From Streptosporangium canum (GTDB taxonomy: Bacteria; Actinomycetota; Actinomycetes; Streptosporangiales; Streptosporangiaceae): a DNA stretch of 64,000 bases. The translations under genes and the position numbers were made by a program. The stretch is taken from positions 64,393 through 128,392 of the forward strand of contig NZ_FOQY01000017.1 of assembly GCF_900113865.1 (NCBI RefSeq), written 5' to 3'. The number at the start of each line of letters is the position of its first letter. Position 1 is the first letter of the stretch. The notes below the pieces were generated by a model, which saw only the letters and a list, made by a program, of their open reading frames with translations, was not told where the DNA came from and did no database searches. This document shows, one piece after another, positions 53,222-60,228 of this stretch.

Positions 53222-53371
53222 GGACGAGTCGAACGGGGGGTGACTGGTTGGACGAGTTGGACCGGGGGGTAACTGGATCGACGAGTCGAACGGAGGGACT
53301 GGTTGGCCGGGTCGGACCGGGAGGTGACTGGACCGACGAGTCGAACGGGAGGTGACTGGACAGGGGGTGAC
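53222..53371. repeat. Five imperfect 28-30-bp tandem repeats between LamG and YD genes
   Basis: Units of GACGAGTCGAACGGGAGGTG plus ACTGG recur at roughly 53223, 53250, 53280, 53307 and 53334 with small changes. They fill the 173-nt spacer between the two large wall-protein genes. Confidence 0.75.
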
Positions 53372-53385
53372 GGGAAGGGAGGGGT

Positions 53386-56300
53386 CTACTGGGCGGCCAG
53401 CTGGGAGATCTGCTCGGCGCTCAGCACACCGTCATAGGTGCGGACGTCGTCGACGGTCCCCGGCCAGTAGCCGGCGAAGGCACCCGCGTTCTTGGCACGG
53501 CCCAGTTGCAGGGGGCCGATCGCGTTCCACGCGCTCACGTGGTCGGTGACGGTGCTGTCCGACAACCGGCCGTTGACGTAGATCCGCAGCTCGCCCTGGA
53601 GCGGGTCGTAGACCCCGGCCACATGGGCCCACTCCAGCGGCGCGGGGACGGCGTCGGACCGGGTCCGCACCAGCGCGGCGGTGTCGGTGTCGGCGGCGGC
53701 CATGCTGAGGACCCACCGCCCCTGTTCCTTGTCATAGCCGAGCTGGAAGCCACTGGCCCTGTTCCCGGCCTGGGAGACGGCGGCCGCGTCGCGGGTGGGC
53801 AGGTAGTCGAGCTGGGTCCAGGCGGCGACGGTGAATCCGGCTCTGGTGTTGACCGCGGGAGCGGCGGTCTGCGCGTGGCCGCCCGTGCCGTCGAGCGCGA
53901 GCGCGCCGTCCAGCCAGCCTTCGCTCCAGGACGCGCCGCCGCCCAGCGTCGCCGCCGACGCCCGTCCGGAGGAGTCGGCGGCGGAGGCACCGGATCCCTC
54001 GTCCAGTTTCCAGTGCCCGACCAGCGTCGCGGCGCTGTTCACCAGGTCGGCGACCTCGTCGCCGAACATCGCCCGGCCGTGGACGCGGACGTCGTCGATG
54101 TCGCCCGGCCAGAACTCCGCCGCCACTCCGCCGGCCTTCCCCCTGCCGATCGCCAGGGGCCCGGTCGCGTCCCACGGCTGGGTGAACGGGACCGTCGACT
54201 CCAGGCGTCCGTTGACGTACAGGGACAACGTCCCCGCGGCCGCGTCGTGGACGCCGGTGAGGTGAGTCCACTCGCCGAGCCTCGGCGCGGCCTCCGACAG
54301 CGCGCGCACGCCCGGCGCTCCGTCGGCGTCCGCGCCGGTACGGCTCAGCGCCCAGCGGTTGTCGGCCTTGGAGTACTGCAGGGAGAAGCCGCCGGTCCGC
54401 CCGCCGTCCTGGCTGACCGCGGTCGCGGTGGCGTTGGCGCCGGTCAGCCGCACCCAGGCGGCGGCCGTGAAGTTGCGCAGGGTGGACACGACGGGACCGG
54501 TGGTCTGCGCGTGGCCGCCCGTGCCGTCGAGCCGCAGGCCCAGGCCGGTCCTGCCGGTGGTCCAGGCGGCCGGGGCGGACAGGGTGGCCTGGTGGGCGCC
54601 CGCGCGGTCGGCGGCCACGGTGCCCTGCCCCTCGTCCAGGGTCCAGTGCCCGTCCGGGCCCGTGCCCGCGTTGACGTTGAACATGTAGGTGCGGATCGGG
54701 CTCTGGTGTCCCGCGCGGTCCCTGCTGCGCACCGAGAGCACGTTGGGGCCGTCGTGGCGGGGGGTGATCCGGACCGTCGCCGATCCGTCCTGCGGGCCGG
54801 CCGCCACCTCCGTCTTGGGCGCGGTGTCCAGCCCGTAGACGTAGCCGGCGACGTCGGTGACGCCGTTGGCGGTGAAGGTGAAGGAGCCGGCCCGGCCGAC
54901 GCCGTCGTTCCAGCCGTTCTCGGCGTACTCCGGCGAGGTCACCCCCGGTTCCCTGCCGGGGGCGGTGGCGTCGACGGTCACCTCGCACCAGGGGCTCCAC
55001 GCGCTGCCGGCCCTGCCGTCCTCCCCGCGGACCCGCCAGCGGATCACGGAGCCGTCGCCGAAGGCGCCCTCCGGGACGACCGCGTAGAAGGCGCTGCCCG
55101 TTCCCTGCAGCTCGGTGAGACGCTCGCCCACCTTCGTGCCGGCGGCGTTCCACCACTCGAACCGGCCCTTGACCGAGTTGTCGGCGTCGCGCAGCTTGGC
55201 CCACAGCTTCGGCGTGGCGCTGCCGACGGTCGGCCGCCCCTCGCCGGCGACGCAGCCGCCGCCCGGGTCCGACCAGGCGTCGGCGGCGACGGGCGCGGCG
55301 GGCAGCGAGTTGTACTCGATCACCAGGCTGGGGTTGTTCTTGAACTTCTTCCAGCTGTAGTTGTCCGTCTCGCTCGTGGCCCTGAGCCCGATGGTCATGT
55401 TGGGCCAGTTCTTCGCCGCGGCGTCCACGGCCTGGCTGGTGACGTCGAACTCGACACCGCCGGGCAGGCAGGCCGGTCCCCAGCCCTTCGCGACGTTAAC
55501 GGTGTCGAGGAGTTTGACCCAGGTGGGCTGCTTGTTCCAGGTGGTGCTCTTGCTGATCGGATTGGTCGACCAGGCTTCGACCTTCCGCGCGCTGCACGAG
55601 TAGGACCACGTCTCATACGTCCGCAGCGTCGCCTTGATGATCTGCTTGCCGTGGATGGCCGTGCCGGTGTTCATCTGGAAGAACGACCTGTTGGTCTGCC
55701 CGGGGACGTGTCCCGCCCTGGCGACGTCGTTGGCGTTCAGGAAGTTGGAGCTGGGATTGTTGCTCCAGACGGACGTCCACGCGCCGCGGGCCGCCGAGAA
55801 GAACGGATCGAGGTAGACGGGGAACCTGGTCCTCGGATCCTCGATCATGTCCCGGTCCGGCCTGAGCACCATTTTCCTGCCGGTGAGTTCGAGGCCCATC
55901 ACCTCGTGGCGGGCGTCCGCGGGGGAGCCCTCCCCCGCGGCCAGTGTGCGCGCGGTCGAGGCCCCCGAGGAGTCCCACATCATCGGCGGCGAGGCCGTGA
56001 AGATCGTTCCGCCGTTCCCGTCGACCGCTTCGAGGTTGCCGCCCTTCGTGGACCTCATCGACAGCCCGCTGGTCGACAGCGGGAAGCCCAGCTCGGTCAG
56101 GGCCCTGTTCCCGGCCGCCGCCCGCGTCTTGACCACGAGGAGGTGGGAGAAACCGTCGACGTCCGCCTTCACCTGGAGATCCACTCCCGGCAGCACCTCG
56201 GGGTAGGTCGCGGTGTCACCGCTCAGCGCCGGCTCCGGCAGCTCGCCCGGCCACCCCAGCTCCAGCGCCTTGCCGCCGCGCGCCATCCGGGCGAGCGGCG

Positions 56301-56691
56301 CGCTCCCGCCGCCCGAGAACGTCAGGTCGACCGCCGTCGCGACAGGGGCGATCGTGCCGTCGGGCCGGAGCCGGAGCGTCGCGTCCGCGGCCACCCATCG
56401 GCCCGCCTGACGCACGCGCACCGGACGCGCGTGCTGTTCCAGCACGAAGGTGCCGTCCGGCCGGGCGAAGACCTGGCGCGTCTCCGTGCGCATCGCGTCC
56501 ACCTCGACCGGCTGCCTCGTCCGGCGGGCGAGAGTGAGAGCGGACTTCTCCGTGGGTTCCGCGCTCCGCTGTCGCGTGACGGCGTCCGTGCTCTGTTGCC
56601 GCACACCGGCAACGGCGTCCAAGTGATCGGCAGGCGCTGCCACGACCGCGCCCGCCAACATCGCCACGACCAACCCATGAGCTAAGCGCAT
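53386..56691 (-). CDS. Secreted LamG-domain protein with DNRLRE-like region
   Basis: A 1101-residue exported protein. The signal peptide is MRLAHGLVVAMLAGAVVAAP. Residues 90-470 resemble the N-terminal module that precedes RHS proteins in actinomycetes, including a DNRLRE-like domain (NRSFFQMNTGTAIHGKQIIKATLRTYETWS). A fibronectin-like stretch follows, then two LamG/concanavalin-like domains (about 690-870 and 900-1095), both containing the LDGTGGHAQT and LYVNGRL/IYVNGRL patterns. It lies upstream of the YD-repeat gene on the same strand and probably forms an operon and a cell-surface complex with it. Confidence 0.86.
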   Translation of the reverse strand: MRLAHGLVVAMLAGAVVAAPADHLDAVAGVRQQSTDAVTRQRSAEPTEKSALTLARRTRQPVEVDAMRTETRQVFARPDGTFVLEQHARPVRVRQAGRWVAADATLRLRPDGTIAPVATAVDLTFSGGGSAPLARMARGGKALELGWPGELPEPALSGDTATYPEVLPGVDLQVKADVDGFSHLLVVKTRAAAGNRALTELGFPLSTSGLSMRSTKGGNLEAVDGNGGTIFTASPPMMWDSSGASTARTLAAGEGSPADARHEVMGLELTGRKMVLRPDRDMIEDPRTRFPVYLDPFFSAARGAWTSVWSNNPSSNFLNANDVARAGHVPGQTNRSFFQMNTGTAIHGKQIIKATLRTYETWSYSCSARKVEAWSTNPISKSTTWNKQPTWVKLLDTVNVAKGWGPACLPGGVEFDVTSQAVDAAAKNWPNMTIGLRATSETDNYSWKKFKNNPSLVIEYNSLPAAPVAADAWSDPGGGCVAGEGRPTVGSATPKLWAKLRDADNSVKGRFEWWNAAGTKVGERLTELQGTGSAFYAVVPEGAFGDGSVIRWRVRGEDGRAGSAWSPWCEVTVDATAPGREPGVTSPEYAENGWNDGVGRAGSFTFTANGVTDVAGYVYGLDTAPKTEVAAGPQDGSATVRITPRHDGPNVLSVRSRDRAGHQSPIRTYMFNVNAGTGPDGHWTLDEGQGTVAADRAGAHQATLSAPAAWTTGRTGLGLRLDGTGGHAQTTGPVVSTLRNFTAAAWVRLTGANATATAVSQDGGRTGGFSLQYSKADNRWALSRTGADADGAPGVRALSEAAPRLGEWTHLTGVHDAAAGTLSLYVNGRLESTVPFTQPWDATGPLAIGRGKAGGVAAEFWPGDIDDVRVHGRAMFGDEVADLVNSAATLVGHWKLDEGSGASAADSSGRASAATLGGGASWSEGWLDGALALDGTGGHAQTAAPAVNTRAGFTVAAWTQLDYLPTRDAAAVSQAGNRASGFQLGYDKEQGRWVLSMAAADTDTAALVRTRSDAVPAPLEWAHVAGVYDPLQGELRIYVNGRLSDSTVTDHVSAWNAIGPLQLGRAKNAGAFAGYWPGTVDDVRTYDGVLSAEQISQLAAQ

Positions 56692-56757
56692 CAGCCCTCG
56701 CCGTTGCCGAGCTGGGACAACGCGCGGGTCAATGCCCGCCCGGCGTCTCCATGATCT

Positions 56758-56814
56758 TCAATTGACGAACGGATTGTCACCCAGGTAAAGCCACTCGTCC
56801 AGATCTTGTGGCAT
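56758..56814 (-). CDS. Possible 18-residue ORF downstream of the radical SAM gene
   Basis: ATG at 56814 opens MPQDLDEWLYLGDNPFVN. There is no good ribosome site (CTGGCGAAAT) and no family. Listed because short peptides near radical SAM genes can be substrates. Confidence 0.15.
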   Translation of the reverse strand: MPQDLDEWLYLGDNPFVN

Positions 56815-56922
56815 ATTTCGCCAGAATTACTTTTAAACCTGAAGAAAACTGCCAGCGGCGGGCCGCGCCGCAGGAGGTCAAGCGGACCGCCCCCTCCCGC
56901 GGCACGGCCGGTGACACCTGCC

Positions 56923-57954
56923 TCAGACGAATTCCGGCCGGCGGTCGATGCGCGCGCGATCGGCCTCGGACCCGAAGTGATAGTCGATCTTCCGGGTCGC
57001 CTCCGCCCACTGCGCCATCGTGCGCACGGGCGCGAGCGTCTCGACCACGAACGGGTCGTGCCAGCGTTCGACGGCCCGCCGCCACAGCTCCTGCGGGGAG
57101 TCCGTCAGCACGTTGCCGACCGTTCCCTCGTAGGCGGCCATCGCCCGCGCGGCCCCGTCCGGCTCGATCTGCAGGACGGGGAAGAACGACCCGCCGCGGA
57201 TGCGGTCGGGGTGCATCTGCAGTGCCAGGTTGTCCGTCGTGGCCACGTTCACCGACGGCGGCGCCAGGGAGCGCAGGCGTTCTCCGTACTCGGGACTTCC
57301 CAGCAGCTCGACCTGGAAGTCGGAGAGCAGTTCGTGCGCGGCGAACCCCTCGCGGCTGGCGAGTCCCTCCGGTATCACCGCCCCGAACGCGATGGACTCC
57401 AGTTCCGGGAACCTGGGCGCGACGGCGGTGCAGAGGTCTTCGATCTGGTGGAAGTTGCTGCTGACCACGACGCAGTCGATCCCCAGGCCCAGGGGGCTCC
57501 CCCCGGACAGGCGCCGCTCCCCGGCGGCCGTGTCCAGGAGCGCCAGCGCGTTCATCGCCCGGTCGAACGATCCGCGCCGGCCGCGGATCCGGTCGTGCAC
57601 CTCCGCGGTGGCCCCGTCGACGCTCACGTTCACCTTGAAGGAGCCCCGCACGATGTCGTCGATCATCTCGGGGCGCAGTGACCAGCCGCCCGTGAAGAGC
57701 GAGACCTCTATCCCCGCCGCGGAGATCCGGTCGATGACCTCGAAGACGCCCTTCACCAGGAGGGGCTCACCACCGGCTATGCACACGCCGTACGGCCTCA
57801 TCGCGATGACGGCGTCGGCGGCGCGCAGCATCTGGCCGTGGTCCAGTTGACGTGACGGCCGGCGCCCGGATTCCGAGTAACAGTGGGAACACCGCAGCGG
57901 GCACGCGTACGTGATGTCCCAGACGACCTCAAGCGGGCGATCGGGTATTTTCAT
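56923..57954 (-). CDS. Radical SAM protein of a RiPP cluster, SPASM-like end without cysteines
   Basis: A 343-residue radical SAM enzyme. Cys18, Cys22 and Cys25 of ACPLRCSHCYSESG bind the [4Fe-4S] cluster; GGEP (about 61) and NVSVDGATAEVHDRIRG follow as in PqqE/MftC relatives. The C-terminal part keeps the SPASM spacing (LQIEPDGAARAMAAYEGTVGNV) but has Ala where auxiliary-cluster Cys are expected, and there is no Cys after about residue 210. ATG at 57954 has AGGAG upstream. It is last in the lanthipeptide operon, behind a strong hairpin, and is a candidate tailoring enzyme for the precursor. Confidence 0.85.
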   Translation of the reverse strand: MKIPDRPLEVVWDITYACPLRCSHCYSESGRRPSRQLDHGQMLRAADAVIAMRPYGVCIAGGEPLLVKGVFEVIDRISAAGIEVSLFTGGWSLRPEMIDDIVRGSFKVNVSVDGATAEVHDRIRGRRGSFDRAMNALALLDTAAGERRLSGGSPLGLGIDCVVVSSNFHQIEDLCTAVAPRFPELESIAFGAVIPEGLASREGFAAHELLSDFQVELLGSPEYGERLRSLAPPSVNVATTDNLALQMHPDRIRGGSFFPVLQIEPDGAARAMAAYEGTVGNVLTDSPQELWRRAVERWHDPFVVETLAPVRTMAQWAEATRKIDYHFGSEADRARIDRRPEFV

Positions 57955-58046
57955 GGCGGCGCTCCTGACGTGGGGCAGGGCCGGGGCCGGCTCCGCGGAT
58001 GTGAGGGACTCCGGGTGAGTCCTTGCGACGGACGGATGGGTGAGGT

Positions 58047-58082
58047 CGCCGGGTGGGCACAGCCAGCTGTGCCCACCCGGCG
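58047..58082 (-). terminator. 17-bp stem-loop after the lanthipeptide exporter gene
   Basis: CGCCGGGTGGGCACAGC (58047-58063) pairs perfectly with GCTGTGCCCACCCGGCG (58066-58082). It begins 3 nt after the exporter stop codon and precedes the radical SAM gene. There is no T-run, so it may terminate, attenuate or stabilise the transcript. Confidence 0.7.
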
Positions 58083-58084
58083 CG

Positions 58085-59947
58085 TCAGCCGGTGGCGGTG
58101 AGGAACTGGGTGGCGGCGAGCTCGGCGTAGAGCGGGTCCGCGACGACCAGTTCGTCGTGGGTGCCGACGGCCCGGACCGTGCCCGCGTCCATGACGACGA
58201 TCCGGTCGGCCAGGGTGACCGTGGACAGCCGGTGCGCCACGACCAGCACCGTCGTCGTCCGGGCCGCCTCGGCGACCGTGTCCCGCAGCGCCGCCTCGTT
58301 GACGGCGTCGAGCTGCGAGGTGGCCTCGTCCAGCAGCAGCAGACGCGGGCGGCGCAGGAGCGCGCGGGCGATGGCCACGCGCTGGCGCTCGCCGCCGGAG
58401 AGCTTGGTGCCCCGGTGGCCGACCAGGGTGTCCAGGCCCTTGGGCAGCCGCGCCACCAGGTCGTCGAGGCGGGCGGTGCGCAGCACCCGCCGGACCTCCC
58501 GGTCGGTGGCGTCGGGGGCGCCGAGCAGGAGGTTGTCGCGGAGGGAGCCCGACAGGACGGGGGCGTCCTGCTCGACGTAGCCGATCGCGGACCGCAGCTC
58601 CGGGAGGTCCCAGTCGCCGAGGTCGCGGCCGTCGAGCAGGACGCTCCCCGCGGTCGGCTCGTAGAACCGCTCGATGAGGGAGAAGATGGTGGTCTTGCCC
58701 GCGCCGGAGGGGCCGACGAAAGCGGTCATGCCCCGTGCCGGGACGGTGAAGGTCACCCCGCGATGGACGGGCGGCAGGTCGGGGGCGTAGCGGAAGCGCA
58801 CGTCGCGGAACCGCAGTTCGGCGGGTGCCGCGCCGGGAACGGGGAGCACGGCGGCCGGCCTCTGCGGCTCGGACGGCAGCCGCTCGGCCTCCTGGATGCG
58901 GGCGACCGCCGCGGCCCCGATCTGGTACTGGCCGGCCGCGCCGACGAGTCCCTGAAGGGACGGCACCAGGGTGAACACGTACATCAGGAACGCGATCAGC
59001 GTCCCCACGTCGATCAGCCCGGCGGCCACCCGGGCCCCGCCCGCGGCGAGGACGGTGAAGAAGGCCAGCTGCAGGGCGAGCTCGGCGGTGTGCCCGGCGA
59101 CCGCCAGCCACTTGGCGGCACGCACGCTGGCCTGCCACGACTCCTCGGCGGCCCGGTGGACGGCCGCCTCCTCGCGGTGCTCGGCGCCGGAGGCCTTCAC
59201 GGTGCGCAGCGCCCCGAGTATCCGCTCCAGGGCGGCGCCCATCGCTCCCACCGACTTCTGGATGTCCCTGCTCGCCCGGCTCACCCGCGGCATGACCACC
59301 CGGACGACCGTCCCGGCGAGGAGCAGCACGCCGAGCGTGACCGCCAGCAGCACCGGGTCGAGCACGCCCATCATCGTCATGGTCGCGAGGATGGTGAGGC
59401 CTCCGGTGACCGTGCCGACGAGCGAGTCGGTGGTGACCTGGCGCAGCAGGGTGGTGTCGGAGGTGACGCGGGACATCAGGTCACCGGGCTCGACCTGGTC
59501 GACGGCGGACATCCGCAGCCGCAGGAGATGGGAGACCAGGCGGCGGCGGGCGGTGAGCACGATCGACTCGCCGGTACGGCGCAGCACGTACTCGCCCAGA
59601 GGCCCGACCCCCGCGGTCACCACGACGAGGACGCCCATCAGCAGCAGCACGTCGGTCAGCGGCCGGTCCGCGCCGAGGTCGTCGACCAGCTGCTTGGCCG
59701 CGAGCGGCAGCGCCAGCCCGATCGCCCCGGACACCAGGTTCAACAGCCCGCCGAGGGCGAGCCAGCGCCAGGACGGGCGCATGTAGCCCAGCAGCACGCG
59801 CCAGGTGGGTGGCGGGCCGGACGGCGCGGGGACCGGCGCGGGGGCTCCGCCGTCGTGAGGGGGCAGCCGTCCGGGTCCGGAGACGCGAGGCTCGGCTGCC
59901 ACGGCCACCGCCGCCGGGGCGTCGGGCTGATGGCGCTGCGTGTCCAC
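58085..59947 (-). CDS. ABC exporter with fused membrane and ATPase domains (LanT-like)
   Basis: A 620-residue half-transporter. The six-helix membrane domain (about 55-345) is followed by an ATPase with Walker [10 protein letters not shown], signature [15 protein letters not shown], Walker [13 protein letters not shown] and the H-loop VAHRLSTV. There is no N-terminal C39 peptidase, which fits class III lanthipeptide exporters, where leader removal is separate. GTG at 59947 has AGGA upstream. It lies 170 nt after the precursor gene, across a hairpin, and probably exports the modified peptide. Confidence 0.9.
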   Translation of the reverse strand: MDTQRHQPDAPAAVAVAAEPRVSGPGRLPPHDGGAPAPVPAPSGPPPTWRVLLGYMRPSWRWLALGGLLNLVSGAIGLALPLAAKQLVDDLGADRPLTDVLLLMGVLVVVTAGVGPLGEYVLRRTGESIVLTARRRLVSHLLRLRMSAVDQVEPGDLMSRVTSDTTLLRQVTTDSLVGTVTGGLTILATMTMMGVLDPVLLAVTLGVLLLAGTVVRVVMPRVSRASRDIQKSVGAMGAALERILGALRTVKASGAEHREEAAVHRAAEESWQASVRAAKWLAVAGHTAELALQLAFFTVLAAGGARVAAGLIDVGTLIAFLMYVFTLVPSLQGLVGAAGQYQIGAAAVARIQEAERLPSEPQRPAAVLPVPGAAPAELRFRDVRFRYAPDLPPVHRGVTFTVPARGMTAFVGPSGAGKTTIFSLIERFYEPTAGSVLLDGRDLGDWDLPELRSAIGYVEQDAPVLSGSLRDNLLLGAPDATDREVRRVLRTARLDDLVARLPKGLDTLVGHRGTKLSGGERQRVAIARALLRRPRLLLLDEATSQLDAVNEAALRDTVAEAARTTTVLVVAHRLSTVTLADRIVVMDAGTVRAVGTHDELVVADPLYAELAATQFLTATG

Positions 59948-60079
59948 GGGGTTCCTCGCAAGGATGTTTGAGGGGGAGAACTACGGGGGCGCCGGTGCGC
60001 CCGCCGCCCGGTCCCGGCCACCTCTCAGAAGGCGGCCGGTTCCGGGCGGCGAGCGCGGGCGAGACGGCCCGGGTGATCA

Positions 60080-60109
60080 GCGCCGGGAGGCGTCACCGCC
60101 CCCCGGCGC
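60080..60109 (-). terminator. 13-bp stem-loop just after the precursor gene
   Basis: GCGCCGGGAGGCG (60080-60092), loop TCAC, CGCCCCCCGGCGC (60097-60109), one mismatch. It is 9 nt beyond the lanA stop on the minus strand. A hairpin here commonly allows the precursor mRNA to be more abundant than downstream genes. Confidence 0.65.
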
Positions 60110-60117
60110 CGGAGTCA

Positions 60118-60228
60118 TCAGACGCAGACGTAGCAGGCCGTGCCGTTGTAGGAGGTGACCAGGCTGGAGCACGGGTGCGCCTTGCCCTCAGCGGCGTTGA
60201 GCGTCTGGAGCTGGAGAATCTGAGCCAT
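60118..60228 (-). CDS. lanA: Class III lanthipeptide precursor
   Basis: A 36-residue peptide. ATG at 60228 has AAAGGAAA upstream. The leader contains ILQLQTL (residues 4-10), which matches the I/L-x-D/Q-L-Q box read by class III synthetases (LFDLQ in SapB, ILDLQ in labyrinthopeptin). The core after about residue 17 is AHPCSSLVTSYNGTACYVCV: Ser21, Ser22, Thr25, Ser26 and Thr30 can be dehydrated and Cys20, Cys32 and Cys35 can close rings. Ser22-x-x-Thr25 upstream of Cys32 fits a labionin-type S-x-x-S/T-x(n)-C pattern. Its first 41 nt overlap the lanKC 3' end in another frame. Confidence 0.85.
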   Translation of the reverse strand: MAQILQLQTLNAAEGKAHPCSSLVTSYNGTACYVCV

